Origin: Nesterenkonia sedimenti
GTDB taxonomy: Bacteria; Actinomycetota; Actinomycetes; Actinomycetales; Micrococcaceae
Assembly (NCBI RefSeq): GCF_012641515.1
Contig: NZ_JABAHY010000020.1
Location: 1 to 42,237, forward strand
Direction: 5' to 3'
Length of the DNA stretch: 42,237 nucleotides
The position numbers and the translations under genes were made by a program. Below, one piece after another: positions 7,357 through 14,119 of this stretch; within the stretch, counting starts at the first letter, position 1; each line of letters starts with the position of its first letter. A model generated the notes under the pieces. The model was not told the origin of the DNA and made no database searches. It saw only the letters and a program-made list of their open reading frames with translations.

Positions 7357-7713
7357 GTGAGTCGCCGGGACACGACAGTGGGCAGCACTACTCGCGGCAA
7401 GGCTCCTCACCGGCGCGACTCCCTCACCGATCCTCATCCCGCCAGCGCGACCGCTGCCTCGCAACAGCATCGAGCTGAGCAGACTTTGCTGCTCGTCGCG
7501 CAGTCCTCGCTGGTACAGGCCTGTTTTCTTCTGACCTGCCCGCTGGCCGGCGCTTTCGGTGCCGCCATCGGCTTACCAGTAGTCGCTCTTCTCAGCTGCG
7601 CTTGGCGCGACCGACGCCGGGCAAGCCGCATTATTTGGGGGAGACGCTCCCACGCTGAACATTCTGCGAGGCGAAAGACTCCCCGGCACTCCAGAGGTTC
7701 ACGCTCCTCATGA
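7357..7713 (+). CDS. Possible hypothetical membrane protein
   Basis: This 118-residue frame opens with a GTG. It has a hydrophilic Arg/Ser/Thr-rich first half, then two hydrophobic stretches (LLLVAQSSLVQACFLL and AGAFGAAIGLPVVALLSC, about residues 44-82), then a strongly basic tail. That layout would suit a small membrane protein with cytoplasmic ends. I do not recognise it, see no clear ribosome site, and the basic, Arg/Ser-rich composition is what random high-GC frames look like. Confidence 0.25.
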   Translation: MSRRDTTVGSTTRGKAPHRRDSLTDPHPASATAASQQHRAEQTLLLVAQSSLVQACFLLTCPLAGAFGAAIGLPVVALLSCAWRDRRRASRIIWGRRSHAEHSARRKTPRHSRGSRSS

Positions 7714-7844
7714 TCTACATGCGGAGGTGAACTGCCATAACCATCCCTTCGACAGAGGGGGGACCCGAGGGCAGAGACAAATTACCGCGAGGGACAGTAG
7801 GCTCAAGAATCACAGCAGCAGTTCGAGTACACCGAGGGGGAGCC

Positions 7845-8728
7845 ATGGACTCAGCCAAACAGGACAGGGTCAAGAACGAGGTCGGTTCATCGCAGCGTTA
7901 GATCAAAGCGGGGGCAGCACACCGAAAGATTTGAAACTCTACGGAATCGAGGCGGAGGCCTATCCCAACCAGGAAGTGATGCTCGACCTAGTGCACGAGA
8001 TGCGGACCCGGATCATCACAAGCCCAAGCTTCGATGGTGCCCGCATCCTCGGGGCTATCCTGTTCGAAGACACGATGAACCGTTACATCGAAGGAACCCC
8101 CACGGGGGATTACCTCTGGGACGTCAAGGGCATCGTGCCGTTCCTTAAGATCGACAAGGGCCTGGCTGAAGAATCACACGGAGCTCAGGTGATGAAGCCC
8201 ATCCCTGACCTAAACAACCTGCTCAAGAGTGCGATCAGCAAAGGAATGTTCGGCACCAAAATGCGTTCGCTCATCAAAGAGCCAGGGGAGGGGCTCCACG
8301 CTGTGGTCGCGCAGCAATTCGCGATCGCTCAACAGATCCTCCAGTTCGGTTTGGTTCCTATTGTTGAGCCGGAGGTCGATATCCATAGCCCCCGAAAGGC
8401 TGAGACGGAGAAGCAGCTCAAAGCGGCACTCCAAAGCGAATTGGACCATCTCGGCGAGGACCAGTCAGTCATCCTCAAACTGACGCTTCCCGAAGTCGAG
8501 AACCTCTACCACGAGCTCGTAGAGCACCCACGGGTGCTCCGGGTGCTGGCATTATCCGGCGGCTACTCCCGAGCCGAAGCCACTGCTCGCTTGGCACGCC
8601 ACCAGGGAGTCATTGCCAGTTTCTCACGCGCTCTGACCGAGGGACTCACCGTCACCCAGAGCGACGACGACTTCGACGTTGCCCTGGGTGAAGCAGCTGA
8701 AACAATTACGGACGCCTCGCGCACCTGA
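7845..8728 (+). CDS. fda: Class I fructose-bisphosphate aldolase, frameshifted near N-terminus
   Basis: This is a Schiff-base (metal-independent) aldolase of the Staphylococcus type, splitting fructose-1,6-bisphosphate into two triose phosphates. The ATG at 7845 follows a GAGGGGGAG site and reads MDSAKQDRVKNE. The rest (FIAALDQSGGSTPKDLK onward) is in another frame from about 7880. Adding one G at 7880-7881 joins them as VKNEGRFIAALDQSGG and gives 294 residues, the family's usual size. It also places the catalytic Glu of IVEPEVD at 175 and the Schiff-base Lys of ILKLTLPE at 212, the positions used in the staphylococcal enzyme. The downstream frame runs back to a GTG at 7727, but that extension has no similarity. 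The gene converges on a type II GAPDH gene. As written it would make no full-length enzyme from the natural start. Confidence 0.85.
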
Positions 8729-8784
8729 CCTCGAAGTCTGGGATCAATCTCGTCCTGCCCGTGTGGTGAGGTTTGTTGTTTGAG

Positions 8785-9828
8785 CTAATCGGTGGCCGTA
8801 AAGTCGGCGCGCACCCCTAGAGCACGATCGGTGCGCCGGATGGATTCTGCGCCGTCCTCCACGGTCCCAGCTAATGCGCGGATGGCGTCGATGTTCTCGG
8901 GGGTCACGATGGCCTGGTTATCGATTGTGTACGTCCAGAACAGTTCATTGCCCTGCACGGTCAAGATGTCTTCCCAGATGGCGACCTCGTACATGTCGCC
9001 GCGGGGCCTGCCCAGATCCTGCATCAGCTCCACGGTGCTGTTGACCGCAACAACCCCGTCCGAACGTTTCACGAAAGCGATCCGCGGCATCGCCTTTAAC
9101 GCCGCGAGGACCTCTTCTGCCTCTGCCGCACGGGTAAGCTCCACCGTCCAGAAGTGCAGATGATTCTGTGTGTGCGCTCCCTTGGCCGCCATCGTCACCA
9201 CGTCCAGATTGGGGACCACTGACTGGGCGTCCGGGCCCTGATGGCTGGGGATGCGGCCTTCGGGGACAACTGTGTTCATGATTCCCGAGTGATCGGATTC
9301 CCACGGGTCCGTGGCCCTCCGCACCAGCACGCCCCGGGCTTTGGACAGCAATTCGGCGTCCTGGAGCGCAGTCAGCGTGCGGACGGTAGCGGTGGTGTTG
9401 CACGAGACCACGCGAGTCGTATCCCGGCCCAACGTGGATTTGTAATTGGCGTGAGCGACGAAAGAGTGACCGGTGAGACTGTGCTTTTCCCCACCCTGGA
9501 AGACCGACTTGACGCCGAGGCTGCGATAGAGGTCTACGTTTGCGGCTCCGATGCCAGCCGGAGTGCAGTCGACGACGACGTCGACCTTGCCCAGCAGGTC
9601 CGACAGCCCGCCGACGAGGGGGTATCCCGCAGCCCGCATCTGCTGCCGGGCCTCGTCGGTTGAGGCATAGACCGGGATGCCTTTCGCAACCGCTGAGGCG
9701 ACCCGATAATCGGCGGTGACGTCGCTGACCCCGACCAGCTCCATGTCTTCCTGGGCTTCCACCGCGTCAGCTACACGCTTACCGATAACCCCGTAACCAT
9801 TGACAGCGACTTTGATCTTGTGTTCCAT
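8785..9828 (-). CDS. Type II (archaeal-type) glyceraldehyde-3-phosphate dehydrogenase
   Basis: This 347-residue oxidoreductase belongs to the archaeal-type GAPDH family, distinct from the usual bacterial GapA. It should oxidise glyceraldehyde-3-phosphate to 1,3-bisphosphoglycerate, often using either NAD or NADP. The N-terminal Rossmann motif is VNGYGVIGKRVADAV (residues 9-23). The catalytic Cys143 lies in VVSCNTTATVR. Further family segments are FQGGEKH, RATDPWESDHSGIMN and HFWTVEL. An AAAGGAAA site six bases before the ATG supports the start. It lies 246 bases downstream of csoR on the same strand, so it may be read from the copper promoter or have its own. The family is unusual in Actinobacteria, which suggests transfer. 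Confidence 0.88.
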   Translation of the reverse strand: MEHKIKVAVNGYGVIGKRVADAVEAQEDMELVGVSDVTADYRVASAVAKGIPVYASTDEARQQMRAAGYPLVGGLSDLLGKVDVVVDCTPAGIGAANVDLYRSLGVKSVFQGGEKHSLTGHSFVAHANYKSTLGRDTTRVVSCNTTATVRTLTALQDAELLSKARGVLVRRATDPWESDHSGIMNTVVPEGRIPSHQGPDAQSVVPNLDVVTMAAKGAHTQNHLHFWTVELTRAAEAEEVLAALKAMPRIAFVKRSDGVVAVNSTVELMQDLGRPRGDMYEVAIWEDILTVQGNELFWTYTIDNQAIVTPENIDAIRALAGTVEDGAESIRRTDRALGVRADFTATD

Positions 9829-10074
9829 AATCGATTTCCTTTCGAGAAAGTGGGCAGGGCGGTCGTGTCCCGGAACCGAGTGTCAGGTAGCGGGCCCTGT
9901 AGTCATGTCTAGCTTGCTTCTGGGCGGCCTAAGGTGACACCGCCAGGGATCGGTGCGCACTTGCAGGACAGGCTCCGAACTTTCCTAGCATGGTTGTCTG
10001 CAAGCCTGAAGTCTAAGGTCGAGATTTCGTTGGGCTTGATGGACGCTTTGAAGTTGGGCGACACAACAGTCGTT

Positions 10075-10386
10075 CTAGGATCGTACGAGGCGGGCGATGG
10101 CGTCGGAGGCTTCTTTGATCTTGGCTTCGGCTTCATCGCCATCATCCTGTACCGCTGAGACAACACAGTGTTTGAGGTGGTCATCGAGCAGGCCTAAGGC
10201 CACCTTCTCCAGCGCGGAGTTGATCGCACTGATCTGGGTGAGGATGTCTATGCAGTAGGTGTCCTCGTCGACCATCCGGTGGATGCCGCGGACTTGGCCT
10301 TCGATGCGCTTGAGGCGGGCGAGGTAGCGGTCCTTGTCGCTGATGTAACCGTGGCCTGCGGTGGGCGAGTCGGTCGTAGTGGTCAT
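10075..10386 (-). CDS. csoR: Copper-sensing transcriptional repressor CsoR
   Basis: CsoR is a four-helix repressor that leaves DNA when it binds Cu(I). The 103-residue protein carries the copper ligands Cys45, His70 and Cys74 in TYCIDIL and DDHLKHC. The C-x24-H-x3-C spacing is identical to that of the copper sensors, which separates it from formaldehyde (FrmR) and nickel (RcnR) relatives. The N-terminal segment RYLARLKRIEGQVRGIHRM is the conserved DNA-facing helix. It starts 41 bases after the CopB ATPase gene on the same strand and probably shares its transcript, giving autoregulation. Confidence 0.92.
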   Translation of the reverse strand: MTTTTDSPTAGHGYISDKDRYLARLKRIEGQVRGIHRMVDEDTYCIDILTQISAINSALEKVALGLLDDHLKHCVVSAVQDDGDEAEAKIKEASDAIARLVRS

Positions 10387-10427
10387 TCTGGTTTTCTCCT
10401 GCTTTGGTGTGGGCTTTTTCTCCGGCG

Positions 10428-12623
10428 CTAGACCCGGTCGAGGATTCGGTCGGTGCTGGCCTGCGGAGTGAGGTCAAGGCGGCGCAGCAGCTGAGCATTC
10501 AGGGCCACCACGACGGTGGAGGCCGACATCAGGATCGCGCCGACGCTCATCGGCAGCACGAACCCGATCGGAGCCAACACGCCGGCGGCCAGCGGCACCG
10601 CAGCGATGTTGTAGCCGGCAGCCCACCACAGGTTCTGCTTCATCTTCCGGTAGCTGGCCCGGGAGAGCTCGAAGATTGAGAGCACCGAGCGCGGATCGGA
10701 ACTGGCCAGGATCACCCCGGCTGAGCCGATGGCCACATCGGTGCCGGCACCGATGGCGATACCCACGTCAGCTTGCGCCAGAGCCGGGGCATCGTTGACG
10801 CCGTCGCCGACCATGGCCACCTTCTTGCCCTCGTCCTGCAGTTCAGCAACCTTGGCGGCCTTGTCCTCCGGCCGGACTCCGGCGAAGACCCGGTCGATGC
10901 CAAGGTCCTTGGCCACGGTCTCTGCCACCGCCTGGGCGTCTCCGGTGATCATCACCACCTGCACCCCGCGGGCATGCAGGGCGTCGACCGCATCGCGGGA
11001 CTCGGGACGGATCTCATCGGCCAGCCGCAGCGCGCCGATGACCTCACCATCAGCCAGGACGTGCAGAATGATCGCGCCCTGCTCGCGCCACTGCTCGGCG
11101 ACCGAGAGCTCCTTCTGGTCATGGGTCTCCAGCAGGTAGGGGCCGCCGACCTCCACCACTGTTCCATCAACGGTGGCTTTGACGCCCACCGCTGGGGAGG
11201 AGGAGAAGTCGGTGGCTTTGGGCACGTCCAGGCCGCGGGTACCGGCAGCTGCCACGATGGCCCAGGCCAAGGGGTGCTCACTGTCAGACTCAGCGGCTGC
11301 GGCCAGGGCCAGCACGTCGTCGTCGTGATGGCTTCCCACCGGGTGAACACCGGTGACGGTGGGCTCCCCCTTGGTCAGGGTGCCGGTCTTGTCGAAGAGG
11401 ACCGAGTCCACGGTGCGCATGGATTCCAGCGCCAGGCGGTCCTTGACCAGCACCCCTCCGCGAGCGGCACGTTCGGTGGCGATGGAGACCACCAGCGGGA
11501 TCGCCAGGCCCAAGGCGTGGGGGCAGGCGATGACCAGCACTGTGATGGTGCGCACCACTGCGGCATCGGGCATGCCGAGGAGAGCCCAGACCAGCGCGGT
11601 GATCAGGGCCGCGCCCAAGGCGAACCAGAACAGCCAGCCCGCAGCAGTGTCGGCGATGCGCTGGGCGCGGGAGGAGGAAGCCTGCGCATCGGCAACGAGC
11701 TTCTGGATACCTGCCAGGGCGGTGTCGTCGCCGGTGGCGGTGACTTCTACCCGCAGCCCGGAGTCGGTGGCCACAGTGCCTGCCACGACCTGGTCGCCGG
11801 TTCCGCGGCGCACCGTCTTGGACTCGCCGGTGACCATTGATTCATCCATCGACGCGCTGCCGTCGACGATTCTGCCGTCGGCCGGCACCGAGGAGCCGGG
11901 GCGCACGATCACCACGTCGCCGAGGACCAGATCGGCCGGAGCCACCTTAACGACGTCGTCGCCGTCGACCTTCTCGGCCTCATCAGGCAGCAGGGCCGCC
12001 AGGGAGTCCAGGGCGGAGGTGGTCTGAGCCAGGGATCTCATCTCAATCCAGTGGCCCAGCAGCATGATGACCACCAGCAGCGCCATCTCCCACCAGAAGT
12101 TCAGTTCATGGTCCAAGATGCCGAGGGTCGCGCCCCAGGAGGCGATGAACGCCACCGTGATAGCCAACCCGATCAGCAGCATCATGCCAGGGTTGCGGTC
12201 TCGTATTTCGCTGACCGCCCCGGTCAGGAACGGCTGGCCGCCCCAGATGTAAACGATCGTGCCCAGGATCGGGGATACCCACCACACCCACGCCGCATCG
12301 GGCAGCTGGTAGCCCAGCAGGTCGGCGAACATGGGGTTGAACGCCACCACCGGGGCCCCAAGGGCCAGCATGATCCAGAACAGCCGCCGGAACTGACCCA
12401 CATGATCGCCATGATCACCGTGACCGTGTCCTGAGTGTCCGCCATGTCCGGCGTGTCCACCATGTGCTTCATGACCAGCGTGATGCTCGCCTTCGTGCCC
12501 GTGGCCCTCATGGTCGTGCCCGTCGTGGCGGCTGTGTTCGTTGTGGTGGCCGTGGTGCCCACTGTGCTCGTGGTGCGCATCGTGGTCAGTTGCTTGCTGC
12601 GATCCTGTTGGGGGCTGACTCAT
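10428..12623 (-). CDS. copB: CopB-type P1B copper-exporting ATPase with His-rich N-terminus
   Basis: This 731-residue heavy-metal P-type ATPase pumps copper (or silver) out of the cytoplasm. In place of a CxxC metal-binding domain, the first 75 residues are almost half His with Gly, Asp and Glu. The transmembrane metal site is CPH (Cys367-His369 in VIACPHALGLAIPL), which marks the CopB (P1B-3, Cu2+/Ag+) group, not CopA with CPC. Other motifs are TGES, the phosphorylated Asp411 in DKTGTLTKG, SEHPLAWA, and GDGVNDAPALAQADVG. Eight transmembrane segments fit. A GAGGAGAAAG site precedes the ATG. It is the first gene of the copB-csoR-GAPDH series. Confidence 0.93.
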   Translation of the reverse strand: MSQPPTGSQQATDHDAHHEHSGHHGHHNEHSRHDGHDHEGHGHEGEHHAGHEAHGGHAGHGGHSGHGHGDHGDHVGQFRRLFWIMLALGAPVVAFNPMFADLLGYQLPDAAWVWWVSPILGTIVYIWGGQPFLTGAVSEIRDRNPGMMLLIGLAITVAFIASWGATLGILDHELNFWWEMALLVVIMLLGHWIEMRSLAQTTSALDSLAALLPDEAEKVDGDDVVKVAPADLVLGDVVIVRPGSSVPADGRIVDGSASMDESMVTGESKTVRRGTGDQVVAGTVATDSGLRVEVTATGDDTALAGIQKLVADAQASSSRAQRIADTAAGWLFWFALGAALITALVWALLGMPDAAVVRTITVLVIACPHALGLAIPLVVSIATERAARGGVLVKDRLALESMRTVDSVLFDKTGTLTKGEPTVTGVHPVGSHHDDDVLALAAAAESDSEHPLAWAIVAAAGTRGLDVPKATDFSSSPAVGVKATVDGTVVEVGGPYLLETHDQKELSVAEQWREQGAIILHVLADGEVIGALRLADEIRPESRDAVDALHARGVQVVMITGDAQAVAETVAKDLGIDRVFAGVRPEDKAAKVAELQDEGKKVAMVGDGVNDAPALAQADVGIAIGAGTDVAIGSAGVILASSDPRSVLSIFELSRASYRKMKQNLWWAAGYNIAAVPLAAGVLAPIGFVLPMSVGAILMSASTVVVALNAQLLRRLDLTPQASTDRILDRV

Positions 12624-12785
12624 ACTGCTTTCTCCTCACTCTTTCTCTCCTTAGCAGCTCTCGAACTTTGCCCAGTGGGCTGGTCTGAGAGTGTCCGGCG
12701 GAGAGGCCTTCAGCAGTCACGTTTCCCGATGAAAAGTGGGAATAGAGTGGGGCGAAGCCTCGATAGAGGCCGCATCCTCTGAACC

Positions 12786-12821
12786 TGCATAGCCTTACAT
12801 CCCCTTCAAATCAAGGGATGT
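12786..12821 (-). promoter_or_regulatory. Probable promoter and operator of copB-csoR
   Basis: On the minus strand, TTGATT (12814-12809) and TATGCA (12791-12786) are 17 bases apart, a fair vegetative promoter pointing at copB. The inverted repeat ACATCCC (12797-12803) / GGGATGT (12815-12821) brackets the -35 box, where a repressor such as CsoR would block polymerase. The sequence is G/C-tract-flanked like CsoR sites but does not match any one consensus closely. The leader to the copB ATG would be about 160 bases and contains no gene. Confidence 0.45.
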
Positions 12822-12904
12822 CTGACCCCAGACATGGAAGACGCGCGCAGAAGCAGTGAGGAGGGCTTCTGCAGGAGCCACGCTTCCCATCGCGCACTTT
12901 CCAT

Positions 12905-12920
12905 TAGAACACGTATTCTA
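12905..12920. promoter_or_regulatory. LexA-like palindrome upstream of pheS
   Basis: TAGAACACGTATTCTA is a 16-base near-palindrome with one mismatched pair. It resembles the Gram-positive SOS box (GAAC-N4-GTTC) with one departure (ATTC). It lies 141 bases before pheS, in the 437-base region between pheS and the divergent copB. Nothing else in 12,834-13,060 is recognisable. A role in SOS control of either gene is speculative. Confidence 0.25.
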
Positions 12921-13060
12921 GGGGGTGGCAAGGGTTCGTCCAGCGAAAATCAAAGATGTGTTCGAGTCTCTGTGCAGGGGAATCGGCTCCCAGAACGGAG
13001 GTTCGAAGGGCTGTGTCATGGAGTCGGCATCCACGCCCGCAACGGCATAAACTGAGCATC

Positions 13061-14116
13061 ATGTCTGAGCCGGATTCCCCCGTTCCCCATCCATTGGACG
13101 AGGCTGCCATTGAGCAATGTGTTGCCACAGCCTTAGCCGATTTCGAGGCCGCAAGCGATCTCGAAGAGATCAAAACAGCGCGGCTGTCCCACACCGGGGA
13201 GAAAGCCCCCATCGTGCTGGCCAATCGGCAGATCAAGGACCTCGAGAAGGACCAGAAGAAAGAGGCCGGTAAGCTGCTCGGTGCTGCCCGCGGCCGCATC
13301 CAGAAGGCCCTGGCTGCCCGCACTGAGGTGCTGGAAGCCGAACATGCCGAGCGGATCCTGGTCGAGGAGACAGTCGATGTCACCGCGAGCCCGCGGCGTC
13401 GTCGTCTCGGCTCCCGGCACCCGCTGAATCTCCTGCAGGAACGTGTGGCCGATGTCTTCACCGCCATGGGCTGGGAAATCGCCGAAGGTCCTGAACTGGA
13501 ATCCGAATGGTTCAACTTCGATGCTCTGAACTTCGATCCCGATCACCCCGCCCGGGAGATGCAGGACACCTTCTATGTGGAGCCACGGGAATCGAACCTC
13601 GTGCTGCGTACCCACACCTCTCCGGTACAGGTCCGTTCCCTGCTGGAGCGCGAACTGCCCGTCTACGTGCTCTGTCCCGGAAAGACATTCCGCACCGACG
13701 AACTGGATGCCACCCACACCCCGGTCTTCCACCAGTTCGAAGGCCTCGCCGTGGACAAAGGCCTCACTATGGCCGATCTCAAAGGCACCCTGGAGCACTT
13801 CGCCCGGGCGATGTTCGGGCCCGAAGCAGCCATCCGGCTGCGCCCCAGCTATTTCCCCTTCACCGAACCCAGTGCAGAGATGGACGTCTGGGACCCCGGG
13901 GCCAAAGGTGGCCCCCGATGGGTGGAATGGGGCGGCTGCGGCATGGTCCACCCCAATGTGCTGGCCGCTGCCGGCATCAAAGACCCCGAATACACCGGAT
14001 TCGCCTTCGGTATGGGGGTCGAGCGCACTCTGATGTTCCGCAACTCCGTACCGGATATGCGGGACATGATCGAGGGCGATATCCGGTTCAGCCAGCGATT
14101 CGGACAGGAGGTCTGA
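13061..14116 (+). CDS. pheS: Phenylalanyl-tRNA synthetase alpha subunit
   Basis: The alpha subunit of the (alpha-beta)2 class II enzyme makes Phe-AMP and charges tRNA-Phe. The 351-residue protein has the N-terminal coiled arm (to about residue 90), then the catalytic core with HPLNLLQERVADVF, the motif-2 segment LRTHTSPVQVR, FRTDELDATHTPVFHQFEGL and the C-terminal motif-3 segment GFAFGMGVERTLMFR. ATG 13061 is chosen because the upstream frame back to 12956 shows no family similarity, although the ribosome site is weak. It sits three bases before pheT. Confidence 0.95.
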   Translation: MSEPDSPVPHPLDEAAIEQCVATALADFEAASDLEEIKTARLSHTGEKAPIVLANRQIKDLEKDQKKEAGKLLGAARGRIQKALAARTEVLEAEHAERILVEETVDVTASPRRRRLGSRHPLNLLQERVADVFTAMGWEIAEGPELESEWFNFDALNFDPDHPAREMQDTFYVEPRESNLVLRTHTSPVQVRSLLERELPVYVLCPGKTFRTDELDATHTPVFHQFEGLAVDKGLTMADLKGTLEHFARAMFGPEAAIRLRPSYFPFTEPSAEMDVWDPGAKGGPRWVEWGGCGMVHPNVLAAAGIKDPEYTGFAFGMGVERTLMFRNSVPDMRDMIEGDIRFSQRFGQEV

Positions 14117-14119
14117 GGC

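Noticed and set aside
7880-7890. Programmed frameshift in the aldolase gene
   Set aside because: There is no slippery heptamer, no downstream pseudoknot and no known precedent in this family; a simple indel explains it better.
9909-10184. 91-codon minus-strand frame between csoR and the GAPDH gene
   Set aside because: It overlaps the end of csoR in another frame and has no ribosome site. The region is more likely the leader or promoter of the GAPDH gene.
12834-13060. T-box or attenuator before pheS
   Set aside because: I see no T-box core sequence, no short Phe-rich leader peptide and no terminator hairpin.
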